NCBI GenBank assembly: GCA_000470535.1
Contig: CBRG010000147.1
Location: forward strand, 1 to 58,137
Length of the DNA stretch: 58,137 bases
DNA from: Streptomyces sp. AW19M42
GTDB lineage: Bacteria > Actinomycetota > Actinomycetes > Streptomycetales > Streptomycetaceae
Direction: 5' to 3'
Shown: in pieces, positions 1-6,987 of the stretch
Layout: every line of letters starts with the position of its first letter
How positions within the stretch are numbered: position 1 is the stretch's first letter
Translations under genes and position numbers: made by a program
The notes under the pieces: model-generated
Told to the model about the DNA's origin: nothing
The model's input: the letters and a program-made list of their open reading frames with translations, nothing else
Databases searched by the model: none

Positions 1-15
1 CCCCCGCCGCGGGGG

Positions 16-34
16 CCGCCGGAATCTCCGGCGG
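16..34. terminator. Small hairpin at left edge
   Basis: Arms CCGCCGGA (16-23) and TCCGGCGG (27-34) close a 3-nt loop. A second small hairpin (TGCACC/GGTGCA) lies at 47-61. Together they could terminate a gene left of the window. There is no T-tract, so this is tentative. Confidence 0.35.
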
Positions 35-82
35 TCGAATGCCTTCTGCACCTTCGGTGCACGGGTGTACGGTCTCGGGCCA

Positions 83-114
83 ACGGGCAAATGGGAGCGC
101 TCCCATTTGCCCGT
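83..114. promoter_or_regulatory. CebR-type operator inside a 32-bp perfect palindrome
   Basis: The core TGGGAGCGCTCCCA at 92-105 equals the known CebR operator of Streptomyces, where the LacI-family repressor CebR controls cellulose/cellobiose genes and is released by cello-oligosaccharides. Here the symmetry runs on without mismatch: 16 bases (83-98) pair with 99-114. It lies 43 bp upstream of the cellulase start, where it would block transcription. Regulation of the cellulase by CebR is inferred from the site. Confidence 0.85.
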
Positions 115-156
115 GGCTCCCATCGTCGTTGTCCGCTTCGCACGAGGAGGAACGCC

Positions 157-1530
157 TTGAAACGCTTTCTCGCCTTACTGGCGACCTGCGCGACGGTCCT
201 GGGCCTCACGGCCCTGGTCACCCCCCAAGCGGCGGTGGCCGCCACCGGCTGCCGGGTCGACTACACCGTCACCAACACCTGGCAGGGCGGCTTCCAGGCC
301 GCGGTGAAGATCACCAACCTGGGCGCCCCCGTCGCCGGCTGGAAGCTCGCGTTCGCCATGCCGGACCCGGGGCAACGGGTCGCGCAGGGCTGGAACGCCA
401 CCTGGTCGCAGGCCGGCTCCGCCGTCACCGCCACAGCCCCGGACTGGAACGCCGCGCTGGCCACCGGCGCGGTGGCCGACCTGGGATTCACGGGCTCGTT
501 CGCGGGTGCCAACCCGACCCCCTCGACGTTCACGCTCAACGGCGTCACGTGTACGGGCTCCGCCGACGAGCCCCCGCCCGTCGGGGACGACGGCACCCCC
601 GTGGGGATCAACGGACGGCTCCACGTCTGCGGAGTGAACCTCTGCAACCAGTACGACCGTCCCGTACAGCTGCGGGGCATGAGCACGCACGGCATCCAGT
701 GGTTCAGTCAGTGCTACAACGCAGCCTCGATGGACGCGTTGGCCCACGACTGGAAGGCGGACCTCCTGCGCATCGCGATGTACGTGCAGGAAGACGGCTA
801 CGAGACCGACCCGGCGGGCTTCACGAACCGCGTGAACGGCCTCGTCGACATGGCCGAGGACAGAGGCGTGTACGCCCTGATCGACTTCCACACCCTGACG
901 CCGGGCGACCCGAACTACAACCTCGACCGTGCCAAGACGTTCTTCGCCTCCGTCGCCGCCCGTAACGCCGACAAGGCGAACGTGATCTACGAGATCGCCA
1001 ACGAGCCCAACGGCGTGAGCTGGTCGGCCATCAAGAGCTACGCCGAACAGGTCATCCCGGTCATCCGGGCAGCCGACCCGGACGCCGTCGTCGTGGTCGG
1101 CACTCGTGGCTGGTCCTCGCTGGGAGTCTCCGACGGGTCCAGCGAGAGCGAGATCGTCAACAACCCCGTGGCCGCGACCAACATCATGTACGCGTTCCAC
1201 TTCTACGCCGCGAGCCACAAGGACAACTACCGCGCGACAGTGAGCCGGGCCGCTGCGCAACTGCCGCTGTTCGTCACTGAGTTCGGCACGGTGAGCGCCA
1301 CCGGCGGTGGAGCGATGGACCGGGCGAGCACCGCGGCCTGGCTGGACCTGCTCGATCAGCTGAAGATCAGCTACGCGAACTGGACCTACTCCGACGCTCC
1401 GGAGAGCAGCGCCGCGCTCCAGCCGGGTACCTGCGACGGCACCGACTACAGCACCAGCGGCGTACTGACCGAGTCCGGAGCACTGCTCAAGGACCGGATC
1501 AGTACTCCGGACCACTTCCCCACCGGCTGA
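157..1530 (+). CDS. Secreted endoglucanase, CBM2 plus GH5
   Basis: Predicted secreted beta-1,4-endoglucanase of 457 aa. A signal peptide occupies about residues 1-29 (MKRFLALL..., Ala-x-Ala cleavage). A family 2 carbohydrate-binding module (about 30-128, with Trp-rich WQGGF, GWK and GWNATW motifs) follows, then a short Pro/Gly linker, then a GH5 catalytic domain (about 150-450). The acid/base is Glu283 in the NEP motif (EIANEPNG) and the nucleophile is Glu375 in VTEFGT. TTG at 157 is chosen because GAGGAGG lies just upstream and it puts the signal peptide at the N-terminus; the frame also opens further upstream, but through the palindromic operator. Domain order CBM2 then GH5 is common in actinomycete cellulases. 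Likely induced by cello-oligosaccharides through CebR. The exact substrate is inferred from family. Confidence 0.93.
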   Translation: MKRFLALLATCATVLGLTALVTPQAAVAATGCRVDYTVTNTWQGGFQAAVKITNLGAPVAGWKLAFAMPDPGQRVAQGWNATWSQAGSAVTATAPDWNAALATGAVADLGFTGSFAGANPTPSTFTLNGVTCTGSADEPPPVGDDGTPVGINGRLHVCGVNLCNQYDRPVQLRGMSTHGIQWFSQCYNAASMDALAHDWKADLLRIAMYVQEDGYETDPAGFTNRVNGLVDMAEDRGVYALIDFHTLTPGDPNYNLDRAKTFFASVAARNADKANVIYEIANEPNGVSWSAIKSYAEQVIPVIRAADPDAVVVVGTRGWSSLGVSDGSSESEIVNNPVAATNIMYAFHFYAASHKDNYRATVSRAAAQLPLFVTEFGTVSATGGGAMDRASTAAWLDLLDQLKISYANWTYSDAPESSAALQPGTCDGTDYSTSGVLTESGALLKDRISTPDHFPTG

Positions 1531-1561
1531 GCCTCCGGGCTGACCTTTCCGGCTGACCCTT

Positions 1562-1596
1562 CCGTGCGGGCGGCGGCAACGAGGCCGCCCGCACGG
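1562..1596 (+). terminator. Intrinsic terminator after cellulase
   Basis: A 13-bp perfect stem (1562-1574 with 1584-1596) around a 9-nt loop, 31 bp past the cellulase stop. The T-tract is absent, as is usual in Streptomyces. The rest of the 320-bp gap to the next gene shows no coding region that I can support. Confidence 0.7.
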
Positions 1597-1851
1597 GCGA
1601 CGGGTCCACGGTGTCGGAGGCGCGCTCGCGGGTGACCGAGCTGATGGCCGGACATCAGGCGTCGGCGCTTCCGGTGTCCTGACCCGTCTGCCCGTCAGGT
1701 GTGCCTGAGACCGCCTGGGGCGCTCCCCGACCGACCGCCCCTCGGCGCGGGCGACTCCGACCGGGGTCTGGTCGGCCAGGAAGATCGCGGATCTGTCGGG
1801 CGGGTGGCCTGGTCAGTACGATGACCCTCGTCCGCACTATCCGGGGGAGTC

Positions 1852-2247
1852 ATGGCAAGCAGGTTCACCGAGCTGACAGTTGACAGCCACGACCCGGAGG
1901 GGCTCGCGGCCTTCTGGTGCGAGGTCCTGGATTTCGAGGTGATCGACCGGAGTGAGGGCAAGGTCGAGATCGGCTCCTGGGTGCCGACCGTCGAAGACGT
2001 CCGGGCCCGCCAGATGCCACCCACTCTGGTGTTCATCCAGGTGCCCGAGAGCAAGGCCGTGAAGAACCGGCTCCACCTCGACGTCAGCCCGATCGACGAC
2101 AGCACCGAGGGCGAGGTGGGCAGACTGCTCGGTCTCGGCGCCACCAGGACGGACGTGGGCCAGGGCGCGGACCGAAACTGGGTGGTCATGACAGACCCCG
2201 AGGGCAACGAGTTCTGCGTCCTGCGCACCCTGGCACCGCAGAACTAG
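1852..2247 (+). CDS. VOC (glyoxalase/bleomycin-resistance) family protein
   Basis: 131-aa protein of the vicinal oxygen chelate fold, one to two beta-alpha-beta-beta-beta modules. Recognisable parts are the start (FTELTVDSHDPEGLAAFWCEVL), the central HLDVSP strand that supplies a metal-site His in active family members, and the end (VVMTDPEGNEFCVL), which is typical of the Glyoxalase_6 type. GGGGGAG lies just before the ATG. Such proteins are metal-dependent isomerases, dioxygenases or drug-binding proteins; nothing here fixes the substrate. It is convergent with the methyltransferase downstream, with only 38 bp between the stops. Confidence 0.8.
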   Translation: MASRFTELTVDSHDPEGLAAFWCEVLDFEVIDRSEGKVEIGSWVPTVEDVRARQMPPTLVFIQVPESKAVKNRLHLDVSPIDDSTEGEVGRLLGLGATRTDVGQGADRNWVVMTDPEGNEFCVLRTLAPQN

Positions 2248-2285
2248 GGCGTGTTCGCGTCGTCTCCGGACTGCCCGGAGGATCG

Positions 2286-3125
2286 TCATCCTCGCCCCGG
2301 AGCAGGACTACCCTGGTCGGCCCCATGGCTGGGTCCGTCCGGCTTGACCGCCAGCGTCGCGAAGTAGTTCGACATGTACGGAGCGGATGCGTTGGATTGG
2401 TGCGGCGCTTCCGCGAAGCGGGTGAGGACGAACCCCGCGGCGAGTTGCCCGCCGATCTGGTCGGTGAGGGTGTGGCTGTATTCAAGAGCGGCATCCGCGC
2501 CGAACTTCGTGGCGCGTTCCTCGGCTGAGTACTGCGTGACATCGCTGTAGGGCAGCTTGTGCGCGACGATCAGCTCGCCGCGCTCGTCGAGCGCCTCGTG
2601 GTCGAACAGGTACACATCAGGGTTGAGGAAGCCCACGAGCAGGGTTCCGCCCGGTCGCAGGACACGGAAGCACTCACGCCACACGGCGGCCAAGTCCGGT
2701 ATGAATTGGTTGGATATCGGATGGAATACGACGTCGAATGTTGCGTCGCCGAAGGCGCTGAGGTCGCGCATGTCGCCCAGGACGGTGCGCAGCGTGAGTC
2801 CGTCGCGCGCTGCCACCATCTGGTCCTGGCCGAGCTGGCGGGGTGAGTTGTCGAATACGGTGACCCGCGCCCCTGCGGCGGCGAGGATCGGACCCTGCTG
2901 GCCACCGCCGGAGGCCAGGCACAACACGTCGTTGCCGGTCAGGTCCGTCGGCAGCCAGGAGCGATCGACTGGCTCACGCCCGATGAGGACAATCGACCAG
3001 TCGCCCGTGCGGGCGCGCTCGACATCCTCGGCACTCACCGGCCTCGACCACTCGTTGCCCTCCTGGACGTACTTGTCCCAGGCTGCCCGATTGTGGGCAA
3101 CGGGGTCGACACCACTGTCCTGCAC
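2286..3125 (-). CDS. Class I SAM-dependent methyltransferase
   Basis: 279-aa protein with a Rossmann SAM-binding core. Motif I is VLCLASGGGQQG (residues 67-78), the acidic strand end is VTVFDNSP, and the post-I region is TVLGDMRDLS followed by FDVVFHPISNQF. The middle has the usual WRECFRVLRPGG segment before beta5. The GTG start at 3125 is chosen because AGGGAG sits 6 nt upstream; an upstream in-frame start would lack one. The family methylates small molecules, and the substrate cannot be read. It sits beside a tRNA gene, a common insertion point, but its base composition does not obviously differ from its neighbours. Confidence 0.82.
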   Translation of the reverse strand: MQDSGVDPVAHNRAAWDKYVQEGNEWSRPVSAEDVERARTGDWSIVLIGREPVDRSWLPTDLTGNDVLCLASGGGQQGPILAAAGARVTVFDNSPRQLGQDQMVAARDGLTLRTVLGDMRDLSAFGDATFDVVFHPISNQFIPDLAAVWRECFRVLRPGGTLLVGFLNPDVYLFDHEALDERGELIVAHKLPYSDVTQYSAEERATKFGADAALEYSHTLTDQIGGQLAAGFVLTRFAEAPHQSNASAPYMSNYFATLAVKPDGPSHGADQGSPAPGRG

Positions 3126-3439
3126 GTCTATCTCCCTGCTACAGCCAAGCGGACACCTGCGGTACTGACAGTTCGGTGCCGCTAGCCAACACAATTGCAG
3201 GGTGCGGGCTCAAGGAGGGCAAACGGCCTCCATGGATTTCCCGTCTCTGATTCACACGGCGTCGGGCCTGGCGGCAAAGTCTGCTGGACCCCAGCGGCAC
3301 CTCAGGTCACAAGAAGGCGAACGTTGTTGAAGCCGGCTCGGGGACAGTCGGGATCGAGGGCGTCGCCCGAGCCGTGGCTGAGCCACCAACCGTGGTCAAC
3401 CGGTCACTGGCCATCCGGTCACTGGTCACGCAACGACAA
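3126..3439. other. Non-coding stretch, no supported gene
   Basis: This 314-bp interval lies between the methyltransferase start and the tRNA terminator. It holds the methyltransferase promoter region and a 15-bp near-repeat built on CCGGTCACTGG (two copies around 3400-3427). I see no gene with start, ribosome site and family similarity. It lies on the 3' side of the tRNA, the side where integrated elements would end. Confidence 0.5.
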
Positions 3440-3474
3440 AAGAGCCGGACCCAGTGAGACTGGGTCCGGCTCTT
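3440..3474 (-). terminator. Strong terminator of tRNA-Arg
   Basis: A 16-bp perfect stem (3440-3455 with 3459-3474) closes a 3-nt loop. On the minus strand it is followed by CTTTTGTCG, a short U-rich tail, 53 nt beyond the tRNA 3' end. This is one of the strongest hairpins in the window. Confidence 0.85.
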
Positions 3475-3526
3475 GAAATCTGGCACTTCACCTGTTCAGC
3501 GTGCTGATCACACTGTCCGCTGGAAG

Positions 3527-3598
3527 TGCCCCCGGCAGGATTCGAACCTGCGCTCCCGGCTCCGGAGGCCGATGCTCTATCCCCTGAGCTACGGGGGC
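3527..3598 (-). tRNA. tRNA-Arg (anticodon CCG)
   Basis: Complete cloverleaf on the minus strand. Acceptor GCCCCCG pairs with CGGGGGC, the D-arm is GCTC/GAGC, and the anticodon stem TCGGC/GCCGG encloses the loop CTCCGGA, giving anticodon CCG for Arg CGG codons. The variable loop is 4 nt and the T-arm is GCAGG-TTCGAAT-CCTGC. The discriminator is A and CCA is not encoded, as in many Streptomyces tRNAs. A weak promoter candidate (TTCACG, 19 bp, TAGTGT) lies at 3629-3659. tRNA 3' ends are classic attB sites for actinomycete integrative elements. Confidence 0.97.
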
Positions 3599-3668
3599 GT
3601 ATCGCGGTGCTGCTCTGCGACGGGTGAAACACTACCAGCTTCGACGGGGTGGCCGTGAACAGGTATTT

Positions 3669-3723
3669 CAGAGCCGCCGCAGAGCCGCCGCAGAGCCGCC
3701 GCAGAGCCGCCGCAGAGCCGCCG
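3669..3723. repeat. 11-bp tandem repeat, five copies
   Basis: Five exact head-to-tail copies of CAGAGCCGCCG occupy 3669-3723. They are followed by two copies of a 9-bp GGAGGCGTC-type unit to about 3745. The period is not a multiple of three and no supported gene covers it. It lies 70 bp upstream of the tRNA 5' end and about 140 bp upstream of the response-regulator start, in a divergent promoter region. Confidence 0.95.
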
Positions 3724-3865
3724 CCGGAGGCGTCGGAGGCGTCGGAGAGTGCGTCCGGCCCGTCGCGCACACATCCGGCCAACCTGTGCCGCCATCCGTC
3801 CGGGGACGGAAGTGGGCAAAACCCGGACGCAGCCACTCCGGCCCGCCTACTCTCGAAGGGTGTCA

Positions 3866-4294
3866 GTGGCGTCCGGCCGCGTGCTTGTTGTCGACGACAA
3901 CAAGGTCATCCGGCAGTTGATCAGGGTCAATCTCGAGCTTGAGGGCTTCGAGGTCGTGACCGCGGCCGATGGTGTCGAGTGTCTGGATCTGGTGCATCGG
4001 GTCAGTCCCGATGTGATCACGCTCGATGTCGTCATGCCTCGGCTGGACGGTCTGCAGACGGCCACCAGACTCCGCTCCGATCCGCGGACCCGGCATCTGC
4101 CCGTCGCGATCATCAGTGCCTGCACGCCGTACGAGGTGGACAACGGCGTGGCGGCGGGGGTCGACGCCTTCCTGGCGAAGCCCTTCGAGCCGAGCGAGCT
4201 GGTGCGGGTCGTACGACAGCTGATGGAGCGCGGCCGGCCGCCCGTGCTCGACGGCAGGCAGGGTGCCGGGCGGGCGGAGAGCGCCGCCGGTTGA
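3866..4294 (+). CDS. Stand-alone response regulator receiver protein
   Basis: 142-aa CheY-like protein with a receiver domain only (about residues 5-122) and a short Gly/Arg tail. The acidic pocket is Asp10-Asp11, the predicted phosphorylation site is Asp54 in ITLDVVMPRLDG, and the conserved Lys is in AKPFEP. No output domain follows, so it must act by protein contact or pass a phosphate on. GTG at 3866 is chosen because GAAGG lies 6 nt upstream; the GTG at 3860 would abut that site. No histidine kinase is adjacent, so its partner is unknown. Confidence 0.88.
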   Translation: MASGRVLVVDDNKVIRQLIRVNLELEGFEVVTAADGVECLDLVHRVSPDVITLDVVMPRLDGLQTATRLRSDPRTRHLPVAIISACTPYEVDNGVAAGVDAFLAKPFEPSELVRVVRQLMERGRPPVLDGRQGAGRAESAAG

Positions 4295-4349
4295 CCGGAT
4301 GGCGAAACCGGTTCGCGAAAGGCCCCCCTCCCTCCCATACGCTTGACCC

Positions 4350-5444
4350 GTGCCCCCCGCCGATCTCTCCTCGACCGTGCTGCACGCCGTGCGCCGCGCG
4401 GTCGACGAGGACGCCTTGCACGCGCCCGTGCCCGCGCGCGTGCGAGTAGAGAGGACGCGGCCGGGCGGGCGGGGCGACTACGCCAGCGCCGTCGCACTCC
4501 AGCTGGCCGGGCCCGCCGCGCTGCCCGCGCGTGAGGTGGCCGAGATCCTACGGGCGCGCATGGCGGGGTTGGCCGGGATCGGACGGGTCGAGATCACCGG
4601 GCCCGGCTTCCTGAACTTCACGCTCGACGCCGCCACCGACGCCGCCGCGCACAGCGCACTCATCCACCAGGTGCTGGCGCGGGGGCCGCGGTACGGGCAC
4701 AGCGAAGACCTCGCTGGCATACCGCTGCGATTCAGCCACGCCCGCGAGGTCCGGGCCGCGGTCACCGCCGACGCGGTGCGCCGGCTCGCGCGGGCGCAGG
4801 GCGCACCCGTGCGGATCAGCCGCGAGGGGGCCTGCGACCCGGACTGGGCGCGCCTCGGCATCGCCGTCGACGCCCACGGGCGGCCCCCCGCACCCCCGGC
4901 GGAGGTGCCGACGGAGATACGGCCCGTCGCGGCCGGTGCCACCGCCGGCGAGCTGCTCGCACGGCTCGGGCCCGACGCCACCCGCTGGGGACTGCTCCGG
5001 CCGGCCGGGCACGACCGCGCCCCGCTCGGCGGCGAGCTCCTCGTCCAGGGGGAGGGCAACCCCCTCTTCCTGGTCCGCTACGCGCACTCCCGCGCCCGTG
5101 CGCTGAGCCGCGGCGCGGAACTGCTCGGGTTCACGGGCGACCCCGGCCAGGACGCCGGTGAGGTGCCGGGGCCCGAGGCGCTCGCGCTCCTCGCCGTCAT
5201 CGCCGACCACCCCGCCGTCCTCGCCGCCGCCGCCCATCACCGCGCACCCGACCGGCTCGCCCGCCACCTCGAAGTGGTCGCGCACGCGTTCTTCGACTTC
5301 CACGACTCCGCGTCACCGCTCCCCGTCGGGGACGAGAAACCCTCGGCCGCCCACCGCACCCGGCTCGCCCTCGCCGAAGCCGCCGGAACGGTGCTGGCAG
5401 GCGGCCTGTCCCTGCTCGGCGTCAGCGCGCCCCCGTACCTCTGA
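4350..5444 (+). CDS. nrtL: ArgS-related anticodon-binding protein without catalytic core
   Basis: 364-aa paralogue of arginyl-tRNA synthetase. The N-terminal third matches the ArgS additional domain (VEITGPGFLNFTL, then a YG pair). The C-terminal half matches the DALR helical anticodon-binding domain (NPLFLVRYAHSRARAL and a final LL.VSAPPYL). Between them the Rossmann catalytic domain is nearly absent. Where HVGH should be the protein reads FSHAREVRAAVTADAV, and there is no KMSKS loop. True ArgS is about 550-590 aa, so this one cannot charge tRNA. I recall the name NrtL for this Streptomyces family. It lies 26 bp before lysA in the same direction, so co-transcription is likely. A tRNA-binding or regulatory role is inference. 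Confidence 0.85.
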   Translation: MPPADLSSTVLHAVRRAVDEDALHAPVPARVRVERTRPGGRGDYASAVALQLAGPAALPAREVAEILRARMAGLAGIGRVEITGPGFLNFTLDAATDAAAHSALIHQVLARGPRYGHSEDLAGIPLRFSHAREVRAAVTADAVRRLARAQGAPVRISREGACDPDWARLGIAVDAHGRPPAPPAEVPTEIRPVAAGATAGELLARLGPDATRWGLLRPAGHDRAPLGGELLVQGEGNPLFLVRYAHSRARALSRGAELLGFTGDPGQDAGEVPGPEALALLAVIADHPAVLAAAAHHRAPDRLARHLEVVAHAFFDFHDSASPLPVGDEKPSAAHRTRLALAEAAGTVLAGGLSLLGVSAPPYL

Positions 5445-5470
5445 GAGACCCGAGAGAGCAGAGCAACACG

Positions 5471-6862
5471 ATGAGCCGATCCGCACACCCCGCCGGTCCC
5501 CGTCACGCCGACGTCATGACCGAGGGCCACTACTCCGCCCCGGCCGAGGACCTCAACGTCCTCGACGAGAAGGTCTGGTCCCGCACCGTCACCCGCGACG
5601 AGCACGGCGCGCTGACCGTCGGCGGGATCGAAGTCGCCCGGCTGGCCGAGGAGTTCGGCACCCCGGCCTACTTCCTCGACGAAGCCGACTTCCGGGCCCG
5701 ATGCCGCGCCTGGTCCGACGCCTTCGGCCCCGGCGCCGACGTGTTCTACGCCGGCAAGGCCTTCCTCTCCCGCGCGGTCGTGCGCTGGCTGAAGGAGGAG
5801 GGGCTCAACCTCGACGTCTGCTCCGGCGGCGAGCTGACCACCGCGCTGGACGTCGGGATGCCCGCGGAGCGCATCGCCTTCCACGGCAACAACAAGACGG
5901 TCGACGAGATCGAGCGGGCCGTCACGGCGGGCGTCGGGCGGATCGTCCTCGACTCCTTCCAGGAGATCGTCCGGGTCTCCCACATCGCGCAGCGCCTCGG
6001 CCGCCGCCAGCCCGTGCAGATCCGGGTGACCGTCGGCGTCGAGGCCCACACCCACGAGTTCATCGCCACCGCGCACGAGGACCAGAAGTTCGGCATCGCG
6101 CTGGCCGGGGGACAGGCCGCGGAAGCGGTCCGGCGGGCGCTCACCCTCGACGGGCTCGAACTGATCGGCATCCACTCCCACATCGGCTCGCAGATCTTCG
6201 ACATGGCCGGCTTCGAGGTCTCCGCCCGGCGCGTGGTGCAGCTGCTCGCAGAGGTGCGCGACGAGCACGGCGTCGAGCTGCCCGAGATCGACCTCGGCGG
6301 GGGCCTCGGCATCGCGTACACCTCCGAGGACGACCCGCGCGAGCCGTACGAGATCGCCAAGGCGCTCGGTGACATCGTGAGCCGGGAGTGCGAGGCCGCC
6401 GGGCTCGCCACCCCCCGGATCTCCGTCGAGCCGGGCCGCGCCATCGTCGGACCGACCGCCTTCACGCTGTACGAGGTCGGCACGATCAAGCCCCTGGAGG
6501 GGCTGCGGACGTACGTCAGCGTCGACGGCGGCATGTCGGACAACATCCGCACCGCGCTGTACGACGCCGAGTACAGCGTCGCGCTCGTCTCGCGCACCTC
6601 GGACGCCGAGCCGATGCTCGTCCGGGTCGTCGGCAAGCACTGCGAGAGCGGCGACATCGTGGTCAAGGACGCCTTCCTGCCGTCCGACCTGGCCCCCGGC
6701 GACCTGATCGCGGTGCCCGCCACCGGCGCGTACTGCCGTTCCATGGCGAGCAACTACAACCACGCGCTGCGCCCGCCGGTCGTCGCCGTGCGCGACGGCG
6801 AGGCCCGGGTCATCGTCCGGCGCGAGACGGAGGAAGATCTCCTGCGTCTCGACGTCGGCTGA
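5471..6862 (+). CDS. lysA: Diaminopimelate decarboxylase
   Basis: 463-aa PLP enzyme for the last step of lysine synthesis, meso-diaminopimelate to L-lysine plus CO2. It is a fold-type III alanine-racemase-like barrel followed by a beta domain. The PLP lysine is Lys96 in VFYAGKAF; HSHIGSQIFD, the PLP phosphate-binding GGGLGIAY, EPGRAIVG and the active-site CESGD motif are all present. The length is normal for actinobacterial LysA, which carry an N-terminal extension. It follows the ArgS-like gene by 26 bp and precedes hom, so it stands at the head of an aspartate-pathway cluster. Confidence 0.96.
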   Translation: MSRSAHPAGPRHADVMTEGHYSAPAEDLNVLDEKVWSRTVTRDEHGALTVGGIEVARLAEEFGTPAYFLDEADFRARCRAWSDAFGPGADVFYAGKAFLSRAVVRWLKEEGLNLDVCSGGELTTALDVGMPAERIAFHGNNKTVDEIERAVTAGVGRIVLDSFQEIVRVSHIAQRLGRRQPVQIRVTVGVEAHTHEFIATAHEDQKFGIALAGGQAAEAVRRALTLDGLELIGIHSHIGSQIFDMAGFEVSARRVVQLLAEVRDEHGVELPEIDLGGGLGIAYTSEDDPREPYEIAKALGDIVSRECEAAGLATPRISVEPGRAIVGPTAFTLYEVGTIKPLEGLRTYVSVDGGMSDNIRTALYDAEYSVALVSRTSDAEPMLVRVVGKHCESGDIVVKDAFLPSDLAPGDLIAVPATGAYCRSMASNYNHALRPPVVAVRDGEARVIVRRETEEDLLRLDVG

Positions 6863-6872
6863 CGCCGTATTT

Positions 6873-6941
6873 CCCGGGGCACACCCCGGGCCCCCATAAA
6901 CATCTCAGGATCCGGACGGGTGGCGGGGAACGCCCGTCCGG
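6873..6941 (+). terminator. Two tandem hairpins between lysA and hom
   Basis: The first hairpin, CCCGGGG/CCCCGGG (6873-6890), lies directly after lysA. The second, CCGGACGGG/CCCGTCCGG (6912-6941), lies 47 bp before hom. They could end lysA transcription, or the second could act in the hom leader. No leader peptide rich in Thr, Ile or Lys codons was seen, so classical attenuation is not supported. Confidence 0.55.
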
Positions 6942-6987
6942 TGAGTGAGACTGGTCCATACATCAGATGTAAAGGAAACGAGGTCGG

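Noticed and set aside
175..1515. Open frame of 446 codons opposite the cellulase gene
   Set aside because: Composition is Val/Gly/Arg-rich with no domain; the plus-strand frame has signal peptide, CBM2 and GH5 motifs.
3195..3476. Short open frames and a possible C-terminal gene fragment on the minus strand around 3320-3410
   Set aside because: No ribosome site, no recognisable family, and the plus-strand frame runs into the tRNA terminator. Too little to call a pseudogene.
3669..3745. CRISPR-like array
   Set aside because: Units are directly adjacent with no spacers; this is a minisatellite.
6912..6941. Riboswitch or attenuator in the hom leader
   Set aside because: Only simple GC-rich hairpins are visible. 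No lysine-riboswitch core or leader peptide was found.
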